Assembly: GCA_964502995.1 (NCBI GenBank)
Contig: CAZCZB010000005.1
Span: 42,229 to 106,228 of the forward strand
Source: Bin87 sp964502995
Lineage (GTDB): Bacteria > Chloroflexota > Dehalococcoidia > Lucifugimonadales > UBA3495
Reading direction: 5' to 3'
DNA length: 64,000 bases
The notes beneath the pieces are model-generated. The model had not been told where the DNA came from. It was given only the letters and a program-made list of their open reading frames with translations, and made no database searches. The stretch's first letter is position 1. Each line of letters starts with the position of its first letter. Below, piece by piece: positions 23,628 to 31,813 of this stretch. The translations under genes were made by a program, and so were the position numbers.

Positions 23628-26171
23628 TCAATTGCGTGTGTACTGGTAATACTCGGCCCGGTACCAGTCGGTCTCCTGGCGGCGCGTTACCAGGTATTCG
23701 ATGGCCTGTTGCCATTTTTGCCGGTCGGTGGCGGTGTCGGTGAAGAAATCCACGTCAGCCGTCAACTGCTCCCATATCCCCGTTTCCTCGCGATTTTCGC
23801 CCGGCCGGCGGTAGGTTTCAGGATACCATAGCAGGTTGCGAAGGGGCCCCTCGCGTTCGTAGTCGGCAGCCTCCTCCGCTTCCACGGCGTGGGCAATCTC
23901 GGCCATGTACACCGCAGGGCCGGTGTCCTGGCCCACCTTGCGGCATTCTTCCGAATCGCCATCGGCGTTGGCGGCGCAGAAGTGATCAAACCAGAGTGTA
24001 CCGTCCTCCGTTTCGCCGCGCACGTACCATTGGAACGGATACCACATGTCGTAGTCCACCTTGACCGATGCGTGCTGCTCACCGACCAACGGGCCGCCTT
24101 TCAGTTCGGTGTACGAGTCGATCAGGTCGGCGGAACCCTGGGCATACGCCAGTATCTCCAGCCTGGAGTCGTCGTAAACATAGGCGGCGCGCCCGGCCGA
24201 CACCGTGCCGAAAACCAGCAGTATCGCCGCGATGCCCAACGCCGCAACCCTGGCCCCGGAAGGCTGAACCCGCACCAGCCACGCAATCCCGACGGCCAAC
24301 GGCAGCAGAATCAACCCGGCCAACCAGAACGGGAGATTGCCGGCGTCCCCGCGAGCCGCGAGCCAGGCCGCCCAGACCGCCAGCAACAACCACATGGGCG
24401 CCAAGACGAGGAGCCCGGCCACGCGCCACCGTTCGGTTATCTCCGTGGGCCACCGGATGCCGTCCATCGTATGGCCGATTAACATGCCTGCCGCCAGCGC
24501 CAGCGGGACGGTGATGTTGACCAGCAGCCACGGCATTTTCTCGGCGGCGATTGTGTACATCACCAGCGATGCGATGACCCACCCGGCCAGTACCAGACCG
24601 AAGGGTTCGCGCCGCCGTATCAACCAGACCACCGCGACCAGCCCGAATACAAGCGCGATCAGTTCGTACACGGTCAACCCGACGGCGTAGTAGTACCAGG
24701 GCTGGTTGCCCCGGGCCACGTCCTGCTGCGCCAGCCAGTATCCGAGGCTCTGCCACGCGCCGGTGAAGACGCCGGGCCAGTTGGTGAAGAACGTGGTGTA
24801 GAGCGTTGACCAGATGGCGTAGAACAGAAAGGCGCACAGCACCCAGATGCCGCCGCCCCACGCGACGCCCACCGCGCCGCCCACGGTCAGCAGCAGGAGC
24901 AACGCCAGCACGGGAACGATGTAGTTCACCGCTACCTTGCCGGTTTCCAGATCCGCGACCGGCGCCGCTGACGGCAGCAGTTCCGCCGCGATGCCCAGGC
25001 CGTCGCCGAATGCCGTCAGCCACAGCCAGGTCCCGATTGCGGTGGCGCCCAGCAGCAGCATCATTCGCCGCCAGTTGCGCAGAGCCTCGGGAGCAACGAA
25101 TGACATCGCGCCGCCCAGGAGCATCAGGCCGCCGCCGATGGCGCAGTCGATGTACGCGCCGCTCATTCCGGCATCGGGAAGCATCCCCTCGACGGGTCCC
25201 GCGACGACGACCGCCACCGCCGCCGCCGCGCAAGTTGCCGCCACGCCGACGGCGGCCAGATCAAGCGGCCCGCGGACGCGCCACCCGAAGCGCGCGAGTC
25301 CGGCAAACACCGCCAGCGCTCCGGCCAGCGCGACCAGGTGCATCCAGGTCGGCGCATCCCATACGGGCAGGGACACGAACGGCGCTTCCCAGACCGGGGC
25401 GCCGGTTTCCCCGGTCGATCCGCTGTCTTCGGCCGCCAGCGTCAACCCCAGCGGTTTCTGGATCACCGAAATGGCCGCCGCCGCCTGGGGCAGCGTCAGC
25501 GTGGCCATCAGCACGAAGAATCCCGCCGCGCCGCCCATGTTGGCGAGGGCGGATCGCCGGCGCACCACGTTCCAGACCGCGCGCCATCCCAATGCCAACG
25601 CTGCCAGCCCCATGAACAGAATCACGAAGTAGGCTGTTTCCTTGGACGCCAGCATCAACGCCGTCACCGTCGCCGCGCCGACGAGATACCGCGCCCGGCT
25701 GCTCTGCGTATATCGCCAAAGGAATATGAGCAGCAGCGCCGCCCACACCACCATCAGAATGTCGTTGCGTCCGAATCGGCTGAAGTATAGCAACGACGGC
25801 GACAAAGCCAGTATCACCGCCGCGCACAGGGCGCCCTTGTCGCCAATCTCTCGCCGCATGAAGTAGGGCAGCCCCACCATCGCGACGCCAAACAGCGCGT
25901 AGGGCAGTCGCGCCACGAAATCGGTATCTCCAAGTACCTTGATGAATACCGCCACCATCTCGATCTGCAGCGGGCCGTGCATCCACGGCGAGTGCAGGAA
26001 CTCGACGCCCCGCGCCAGTTTCCAGGCGTAATGGAGGTGGATGGCCTCGTCGTAGTGCATGACGCGCCCGTCCAGTTCCCACAGGCGCATCACCGCGGCC
26101 ACCAGCGCCACCAACACGAAAGCCCATTCCAGGCGACCCAGTCGGGGGCGTCGCCACAGGGACGGGCTCAT
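23628..26171 (-). CDS. TIGR03663-type membrane glycosyltransferase-like protein (GT39/PMT fold)
   Basis: About 847 residues with a dozen or more membrane helices. The N-terminal pattern VMRLWELDGRVMHYDEAIHL, SPWMHGPLQ and SPSLLYFSRFGRNDI matches TIGR03663 proteins, relatives of ArnT/PMT glycosyltransferases with an acidic HYDE motif in the first periplasmic loop. The C-terminal part is a soluble domain with DMWYPFQWYVRG and a segment rich in W and Y. Such proteins likely transfer sugars from polyprenyl carriers at the membrane. An alternative GTG start lies at 26216; neither has a strong Shine-Dalgarno. A minus-strand TATAAT is at 26292. Confidence 0.8.
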   Translation of the reverse strand: MSPSLWRRPRLGRLEWAFVLVALVAAVMRLWELDGRVMHYDEAIHLHYAWKLARGVEFLHSPWMHGPLQIEMVAVFIKVLGDTDFVARLPYALFGVAMVGLPYFMRREIGDKGALCAAVILALSPSLLYFSRFGRNDILMVVWAALLLIFLWRYTQSSRARYLVGAATVTALMLASKETAYFVILFMGLAALALGWRAVWNVVRRRSALANMGGAAGFFVLMATLTLPQAAAAISVIQKPLGLTLAAEDSGSTGETGAPVWEAPFVSLPVWDAPTWMHLVALAGALAVFAGLARFGWRVRGPLDLAAVGVAATCAAAAVAVVVAGPVEGMLPDAGMSGAYIDCAIGGGLMLLGGAMSFVAPEALRNWRRMMLLLGATAIGTWLWLTAFGDGLGIAAELLPSAAPVADLETGKVAVNYIVPVLALLLLLTVGGAVGVAWGGGIWVLCAFLFYAIWSTLYTTFFTNWPGVFTGAWQSLGYWLAQQDVARGNQPWYYYAVGLTVYELIALVFGLVAVVWLIRRREPFGLVLAGWVIASLVMYTIAAEKMPWLLVNITVPLALAAGMLIGHTMDGIRWPTEITERWRVAGLLVLAPMWLLLAVWAAWLAARGDAGNLPFWLAGLILLPLAVGIAWLVRVQPSGARVAALGIAAILLVFGTVSAGRAAYVYDDSRLEILAYAQGSADLIDSYTELKGGPLVGEQHASVKVDYDMWYPFQWYVRGETEDGTLWFDHFCAANADGDSEECRKVGQDTGPAVYMAEIAHAVEAEEAADYEREGPLRNLLWYPETYRRPGENREETGIWEQLTADVDFFTDTATDRQKWQQAIEYLVTRRQETDWYRAEYYQYTRN

Positions 26172-26291
26172 CGCGTCCGAAACGCGGGAGCGGACGGTGT
26201 GCAGGGCGTAAAACACTGTACGGGTTACGTAGGCAACTGGCCGCGCGGATTGAGCGTCAGCGCGACATTAGTGGAGTCAAAATCGCCAGCG

Positions 26292-26297
26292 ATTATA
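26292..26297 (-). promoter_or_regulatory. Putative -10 box upstream of TIGR03663 gene
   Basis: TATAAT on the minus strand, 76-121 bp before the two candidate starts of the membrane protein gene. No clear -35. Confidence 0.35.
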
Positions 26298-26509
26298 CCC
26301 GCCTTCGCTCAACCCGTTTGATTCGGCTGCATCCTGCGCAGGGAAATCAAAGCATCCTCTTCGTTTGCGCGACAGTAGCGTGTGCGCCCGAAGCGGGCGG
26401 GAATCCAGTCCTCGCAATTGTTGTGTCATGCTGCGGTTCGTTCCCCATTCTGTGAATGGGCTGGTGATTCCGCAGGAGGGCAGGACGATTGCCAACCTGC
26501 CCGTACACC

Positions 26510-27061
26510 CTAGCCGAGGATGGTATCGGAGTCTCCGGCCGCCGTCGCCGCCTCAATCGCACGATCAAGATTGCGACGACTGGCCTGCGTAGATGGGTGT
26601 TCGGGACCCAGGACATCGCCCCGGTCGCCGGTGTTGCGCCGGTGCAGCGCTTCCGCTTCCCCATACCGTCCGGCTACGTGCAGGGCGTTGCCTAGGCTGC
26701 CACGGCTGCGCAGAGTATCGGGGTGGTCTTCTCCCAGAACCGCGGCCCGCGCTTCAAACAACTCCCGAAACATTGCGATGGCGACGGCGGTATGGCCCGC
26801 TGCGTAGTGGCAGTTGGCCAGGCTGCTGCGATACCGGAGAGTCTGCGGATGGTCGCTCCCATGCTCCTCCACGCTGCCCGCAACGGTGACGGCGAACCGG
26901 CGCAGGGCTTCGTCGTAGTTTCCCGCCGCACGATGGGCGTGGGCAAGCCGGTGCTGGGCGGCCAGCAATCGTTGCGGATTGTTGGCGGAATCGGACTGGG
27001 CAGATTCCAACTCTGCCAATCGCTGTCGAATTCTGTCTGTCAAAACTGGCGGCACGCTCAT
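26510..27061 (-). CDS. Tetratricopeptide repeat protein (kinesin-light-chain type)
   Basis: 183 residues with about three TPR_10/TPR_12 units of 42 residues, each carrying the G-x-DHP-T-L-R-x-R-x-x-L signature (GSDHPQTLRYRSSLANC, GEDHPDTLRSRGSLGNA, GPEHPSTQASRRNLDRA). Such repeats are protein-interaction scaffolds and often sit next to NTPase or caspase-like domains in signalling proteins. Here they stand alone, so it could be a fragment of a larger protein or an adaptor. Confidence 0.8.
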   Translation of the reverse strand: MSVPPVLTDRIRQRLAELESAQSDSANNPQRLLAAQHRLAHAHRAAGNYDEALRRFAVTVAGSVEEHGSDHPQTLRYRSSLANCHYAAGHTAVAIAMFRELFEARAAVLGEDHPDTLRSRGSLGNALHVAGRYGEAEALHRRNTGDRGDVLGPEHPSTQASRRNLDRAIEAATAAGDSDTILG

Positions 27062-27398
27062 GAGGCATCACGGATAATCGGTATCATGCGCAACATTGTG
27101 GCATCCTGGCGGACTGGAAGCAATTCGACGGCGCGGTCCACGAAAGCCCATTCGCGCCCGGAAATTCATCAGAATCAGGATTTACATGACGTGCAGATTC
27201 ACATGATCGGCATGGCTGACCTGTGCAACCGTCCCAATCCCGAAAATCCGATAATCCCAAAAATCCTGATTCTGACAAGTCCCCCGAAAACGCGATGCCC
27301 GCCGGGTCGCCGGGTCGCCCCCGCGCTCTGATAGAATGACGCCGGCCGGCTCGCGCAATGATCCGGCGCAGACGGATTGTGACAGGAGATCATTGAAC
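27062..27398. other. Intergenic region with inverted repeat
   Basis: 337 bp between divergent genes. It holds a 15/15 inverted repeat (TCAGAATCAGGATTT at 27169-27183 and its complement at 27261-27275) separated by 77 bp, and a TAGAAT box at 27332-27337 that could serve the downstream dehydrogenase gene. No coding sequence seen. Confidence 0.6.
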
Positions 27399-28334
27399 AT
27401 GGCAAAAGTAGGATTTATCGGCCTGGGCACCATGGGCGCCAGCATGGCCTACAACTGCCTCAGCGGCGGAAACGACATGGTCGTTCACGACATCCGGCGC
27501 GAGGCCGCCACCCAGCATCTAGAAGCCGGCGCAACCTGGGCCGACACCCCCCGCGAGGTTGCCGAGTCCACCGACGTGGTGTTCACGTCCCTGCCCGGGC
27601 CGGTGGAAGTGGAGGCGGTGTCGCTGGGCGAGGACGGCATAATGTCCGGCATGTCGGCGGGCAAGACCTATTTTGACCTGAGCACCAGTTCGCCCACCCT
27701 CATCCGGCAAATCCACGACCGTGTCGCGCCCCAGGGCATCAACGTGCTGGACGCTCCGGTCAGCGGCGGCCCGGCCGGCGCAGCCAGCGGACGCCTGGCC
27801 ATCTGGGTCGGCGGCGACAAGGACGTGTTCGACCAGCACAAGGCCGTGCTGGACTCCATCGGCGACGCCGCCTACTACGTGGGCCCCATCGGCAGCGGCT
27901 CCGTCGCCAAGCTGGTCCACAACTGCGCGGGATACATTGTGCAGACCGCGCTGGCCGAGGTGTTCACCATGGGCATCAAGGCCGGCGTGGATCCTTTGGC
28001 CCTGTGGCTTGCCGTCCGCAAGGGCGCCGGCGGACGCCGGGGCATGTTCGAAGGGCTGGCCCAGCACTTCCTGATCAACGACTACGATCCGCCGGACTTC
28101 GCCCTGCGCCTCGCCCGCAAGGACGTTGACCTCGCCGTGGCGGTGGGTCGCGAGTTCGACGTTCCCATGAAACTCGCCAACACCACCCTGGCCGAAATGA
28201 CCGAGGCGCTCAACCGCGGTTGGGCCGGCCGCGACTCCCGCGTGGCAATGCTGCTTCAGCAGGAGCGCGCCGGAATCGAGTTCGAGGTTGACCCCGAGGA
28301 TTTGCGGCGCGCGTTGGAGGAGCAGGGCGGTTAA
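27399..28334 (+). CDS. NAD(P)-dependent 3-hydroxyisobutyrate dehydrogenase-like oxidoreductase
   Basis: A 311-residue beta-hydroxyacid dehydrogenase. The cofactor motif GFIGLGTMGASMA is at the N terminus; DAPVSGGPAGAASG is the substrate-binding signature and the catalytic Lys lies in GSGSVAKLVHN. ATG at 27399 is preceded by AGGAGA. It oxidises a 3-hydroxy acid to a semialdehyde or ketone (3-hydroxyisobutyrate, tartronate or similar); the exact substrate cannot be read from the sequence. Monocistronic by position. Confidence 0.9.
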   Translation: MAKVGFIGLGTMGASMAYNCLSGGNDMVVHDIRREAATQHLEAGATWADTPREVAESTDVVFTSLPGPVEVEAVSLGEDGIMSGMSAGKTYFDLSTSSPTLIRQIHDRVAPQGINVLDAPVSGGPAGAASGRLAIWVGGDKDVFDQHKAVLDSIGDAAYYVGPIGSGSVAKLVHNCAGYIVQTALAEVFTMGIKAGVDPLALWLAVRKGAGGRRGMFEGLAQHFLINDYDPPDFALRLARKDVDLAVAVGREFDVPMKLANTTLAEMTEALNRGWAGRDSRVAMLLQQERAGIEFEVDPEDLRRALEEQGG

Positions 28335-28386
28335 CGCTGTGGGTGGCCGGAAGCAACACTGCACGGAGTGAGTCTCCATCGAAAAT

Positions 28387-28410
28387 AGGGGCGGGTTTGA
28401 AACCCGCCCC
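28387..28410. repeat. Dispersed palindrome, type B
   Basis: Perfect 24-bp form (AGGGGCGGGTTTGAAACCCGCCCC without the last base) between convergent genes ending at 28334 and 28462. Confidence 0.85.
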
Positions 28411-28461
28411 GACCGTTATCGGCAACGTACCTCTTGGCCCGCGCTGACGCGGAACGCGTCT

Positions 28462-29070
28462 CTAGGCAGATATTGATTCCGCCGGACGTGGGCGGAACTT
28501 CAGGCTCCAGAAATGCACCACGCCGATGGATACAAAGATGCCCACGCAGTACCAGATTATTCCCCACGACACGTTGAACAACGCTTTGGCCAAAACGATC
28601 GAGGAGACGTAGGCGAACGCGAGTGTGAGAGTGGTGCTGCGGGTGCGCCACAGGACGGCCATGGTGGGCAGCGCGACGAGCAATACGGGGCCGGTCAATA
28701 CCGCGAAGGTTACGCCCAGAGCGGACGCCGCGCCGCGTCCTCCGTGGAACCGGAGCCAAACCGGCCAAACGTGTCCGGCGATGGCGGCAGCCCCGCTCAG
28801 CATCGCCGGTCCGGATATCGTGTCCCACGATCCGAGCAGGGAGTTTATCAACATCACCGGGGCCGCGCCCTTGGCGATGTCCACGATGCCAACGAATATG
28901 CCCCAGCGGGCTCCGAGAACTCGGCCAACGTTGGCCGCGCCGGCGTTCCCGTCGCCGGACAGCCTGATGTCGGCAACCTGCCTACCGACCCGTTGAGTAA
29001 CCAGATGAGCGGTTGGCAGGCTGCCCAGCAAGTAGCCCAGCAGGATGGCAGCGCCGGACAGCCAAACCAT
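28462..29070 (-). CDS. plsY: Glycerol-3-phosphate acyltransferase (acyl-phosphate dependent)
   Basis: 202 residues with about five membrane helices. PlsY motifs are present: GSLPTAHLV at the first helix, SGDGNAGAANVGR (motif 1) and GHVWPVWLRFHGGRGAA (motif 2, glycerol-3-phosphate and acyl-phosphate binding). It transfers an acyl group from acyl-phosphate to glycerol-3-phosphate, the first step in membrane phospholipid synthesis. Motif 2 has Arg where Lys is common (GGRG for GGKG). GGAAAGGTGA lies before the ATG at 29070. It follows ilvE by 14 bp on the same strand. Confidence 0.9.
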   Translation of the reverse strand: MVWLSGAAILLGYLLGSLPTAHLVTQRVGRQVADIRLSGDGNAGAANVGRVLGARWGIFVGIVDIAKGAAPVMLINSLLGSWDTISGPAMLSGAAAIAGHVWPVWLRFHGGRGAASALGVTFAVLTGPVLLVALPTMAVLWRTRSTTLTLAFAYVSSIVLAKALFNVSWGIIWYCVGIFVSIGVVHFWSLKFRPRPAESISA

Positions 29071-29084
29071 TTGTCACCTTTCCG

Positions 29085-30065
29085 TCAGGCTGGCACCAGA
29101 TTGCCGGTTTTGACCTGCGTACACCAGTGCCGGTACTTGGGGTTGTTGCCCACCACGATATCGAAGTACATTCGCTGCAATTCGCTGGTGATGGGGCCGG
29201 GCTCTCCGTTGCCAATGGGACGGCAGTCCAGTTCGACCACGGGAGTGAGGTGCGCCGCAGTTCCGCTGAGGAACACCTCGTCGGCCAGGTACAGCTCGCT
29301 GCGGTCGATGGTGCGCATGTCGATTTCCAGGCCGAGTTCAGCGCTGGCAAGCTGCATTACCGTGTCGCGGGTGATGCCGCCCAGCGCGTTGTCCTCCAGG
29401 CCCGGCGTATAGACGCGGCCGTTCTTCACCATGAAGAGGTTTTCGCCGGAGCCTTCGGATACATGGCCGTCGTGGTTCAGCAGGATGGCCTCGTCGAATC
29501 CGCTCAGCGTGGCCTCGGTCTTGGCAAGGATGCTGTTGACGTAGATTCCGCACGCCTTGATACGCGCCGGGATCATCGGATCATCGACCCGCCGCCACGA
29601 TGACGTGCAGCAGCGAAGGCGGTCGCTTCCCAGGTAGTTGCCGAACGGGACGGTGATCAGCGTGAAGTCGGCGGCCAGGTCCTGCAACTTCAGGTTCGCC
29701 ACCAGTTCCTCGCTCTTGTAGGCCAGCGGTCGGATGTAAATGTCGCTGACGTGCCGGTTGCGCTCAACCAACTGGGTGGTGATGTCGCACAACTCGTCGG
29801 CGGTGTATGGGATGTCCAGCATCAGGATCCGGCAGCCGTCCAGCAGGCGAACGTAATGCTCACGCATCCGGAATATATTGATGGATTCCTGTTCCTGGTT
29901 CCAGTTGCCGCGGATGCCTTCGAAAACGCCGGTGCCGTAGTGCAGGGCATGGGTCATTACGCTTACCTTGGCCTCGCTTACCGGTACGAACTGGCCGCGG
30001 AAGAACACCTGCAGTTCGTCGGCGTTGAAGGTAGCCTGGCCGTTGGTAGTGGCGTTGGTAGTCAC
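29085..30065 (-). CDS. ilvE: Branched-chain amino acid aminotransferase
   Basis: A 326-residue class IV PLP aminotransferase converting branched-chain 2-oxo acids to Val, Leu and Ile. Features are THALHYGTGVFEGIRG, ARIKACGIYVNS with the PLP Lys, and EGSGENLFMVKNG. GTG at 30065 is chosen because AAAGGGGG lies 7-10 bp upstream, and because the next ATG upstream (30098) overlaps a strong -10 box and so would lie at the transcription start. Confidence 0.93.
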   Translation of the reverse strand: MTTNATTNGQATFNADELQVFFRGQFVPVSEAKVSVMTHALHYGTGVFEGIRGNWNQEQESINIFRMREHYVRLLDGCRILMLDIPYTADELCDITTQLVERNRHVSDIYIRPLAYKSEELVANLKLQDLAADFTLITVPFGNYLGSDRLRCCTSSWRRVDDPMIPARIKACGIYVNSILAKTEATLSGFDEAILLNHDGHVSEGSGENLFMVKNGRVYTPGLEDNALGGITRDTVMQLASAELGLEIDMRTIDRSELYLADEVFLSGTAAHLTPVVELDCRPIGNGEPGPITSELQRMYFDIVVGNNPKYRHWCTQVKTGNLVPA

Positions 30066-30096
30066 GTAATGCCCCCTTTGAGCAAAGATTCGGTTC

Positions 30097-30126
30097 ATTA
30101 TAGCGTTGACACCGCCGAGTTGCCAA
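30097..30126 (-). promoter_or_regulatory. Sigma-70-type promoter of ilvE
   Basis: On the minus strand, TTGGCA (30121-30126) and TATAAT (30097-30102) are separated by 18 bp; the GTG start at 30065 lies about 31 bp downstream. This is the best consensus promoter seen in the window. Confidence 0.7.
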
Positions 30127-30526
30127 TTGCGCAAGCGGTCGCAAACTTGCAAAGTTCAGCAGATCGCCGGGAATCGAATCCGTCATGCAACCGCGTTTTC
30201 GCCGCACCCCAGGATTCCTGCGGACGAGTCAACAACATCGTGCGAACAGAAACGATCGGCGATGCCTGGCGAGAAGCGCGAAATTGAGACCCCTATATGT
30301 CGGAATCACCGGTGGATACCGCAGGATATTGGCAACATTCCAAAAATTGCCAAAATCGGCATTGGGGTTATGTCTCGCGACTTCTCCTTTGTTTGATATA
30401 AAAAAGTAGCCACAAGGAGCGCTGGCTGCTCGCCTGTTGTGACCAACAACGTGCCTGCGCTCCGCACTATACAAAACACGCCTGACCGAGCGCTGCATAG
30501 CTGGCAGGGCGAGGAAGGAATCTTAA
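30127..30526. other. Intergenic region, no gene seen
   Basis: 400 bp between the ilvE promoter and the coiled-coil gene. Short frames run across it but lack ribosome-binding sites and codon bias. An AT-rich patch (TTTGATATAAAAAAGTAG near 30392) may be part of a promoter for the downstream plus-strand gene. Confidence 0.5.
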
Positions 30527-31222
30527 ATGCCTGATCAATTTTCGGACGAACTCACCCAACGACTGCGCAAAGCCGAGGAAGCCGCCGCATACGTAGAACG
30601 GCTGGAATCCCTGGCGTCAGAGGCGCCCGCGTTGCGCGAACGGGTCACTCTGCTGCAACGGATGCAGGAACGCGAACAGCACCGCGACGATGCGCTCGAA
30701 CGTGCCCAAACCGCGTTGGCCGCAGCAAACGAGGCCCAGGGAAACCTTCCTGAAATCATCGCCAGCGCGGCCAACCTGGTGAACCAGTTGGCGATAACCC
30801 TGCGCGAGATCGATACCTACGTGCGCGAAGCCACCACTTCTCTCAGTGTGGTTGACCGCATGGACTACGAGGACGAAATGGAGCGGGTTACTGAACCAAT
30901 AGGTGGCGAGGACGATGAAACCGCCCGCGACCCGCAGTCTGCTCGCATGATCATAGCGGCGCGCCACGGGTCCACCCGCGTCCGGCAGATGATTGACCAA
31001 ATGTCTCCGGGATTCGAGGTGTTCGCCGGCTGCGATCTGGACGCCGTGCCCATGCGCCGCGAACTGACCACCATGATCATGGCCCAATTGGCCTCGGAAG
31101 TGGAATCCAGCCGACCCCAGCAGCGCCGGGCTGCGCCTCCGCCTCCTCCACCGCCGCAGACGTTCGATCCCGCGCCGGCGGTCTCCCAGCAATCCTCCGC
31201 CGACAGCGATCCCTTCGCATAA
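30527..31222 (+). CDS. Hypothetical coiled-coil protein
   Basis: 231 residues with a good GAGGAAGG ribosome-binding site before the ATG. Residues about 8-75 are a predicted coiled coil, and about 80-180 a mixed region with GSTRVRQMIDQMSPGFEVFAG. A Pro-rich, Gln-rich tail (eight consecutive Pro) ends in DSDPFA, which may be a peptide-binding tail. No family recognised. Confidence 0.65.
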   Translation: MPDQFSDELTQRLRKAEEAAAYVERLESLASEAPALRERVTLLQRMQEREQHRDDALERAQTALAAANEAQGNLPEIIASAANLVNQLAITLREIDTYVREATTSLSVVDRMDYEDEMERVTEPIGGEDDETARDPQSARMIIAARHGSTRVRQMIDQMSPGFEVFAGCDLDAVPMRRELTTMIMAQLASEVESSRPQQRRAAPPPPPPPQTFDPAPAVSQQSSADSDPFA

Positions 31223-31813
31223 CCCGCAACACACAACCGGCGAATCCACGGGGCCGATGCCGAGTCGGCCCCTTTTCTTTGCCCGGCACACCGCAGGCCG
31301 CCACTGCAGCATTCTCGCTGGACGGTCGTTATCCACAATCCCGTGGTGGCGCGCATCTTTCCGGTCCCGGCGGGATTGCGGCCGCGCCGACGCCGCGCGT
31401 CGTGAATCCTCCCTCAATCCCGCCTGTGGCCGGATATTGGCGATGGATGAAAGGGGTTCATGGTTCGACAGGATCACCAATAGATAGATACTGGCAAGTG
31501 CGCCAATAACGGACTGCTGGTGAGTGCGCCAACGACAGCGAGGACCTGCCTCCGTCGCCGTCGCCCGTTTCCCGTCCCATCCGGGTATGGTATCCTTCCT
31601 GCGCTTGGCCTCAACGGGGCCAGGCATAGATTTGCGCAGAGATAACCGCACTGGCATAACGGCCTGCCCAACATCAGCCGTGGTGATCGCAGATTCCTGA
31701 TCCGTGCGGGTCGTGTTTGCTTTGATAGTCGTAGAAACAGCGCCACCGCATGGTCTCAGGGGCGGGCATGAAACCCGCCCCTGCCAACGCCGGCGCGCGC
31801 GCCTCGTGGCCTG
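31223..31813. other. Intergenic region with repeats
   Basis: 591 bp. It holds a diverged type C repeat near 31455-31480 and a type B palindrome (31759-31783). A frame at 30617-32584 on the minus strand runs through it but is antisense to real genes. No coding sequence supported. Confidence 0.5.
31759..31783. repeat. Dispersed palindrome, type B variant
   Basis: 25-bp palindrome with core GGGCATGAAACCC, one change from the standard, lying 31 bp upstream of the permease start at 31814. Confidence 0.8.
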
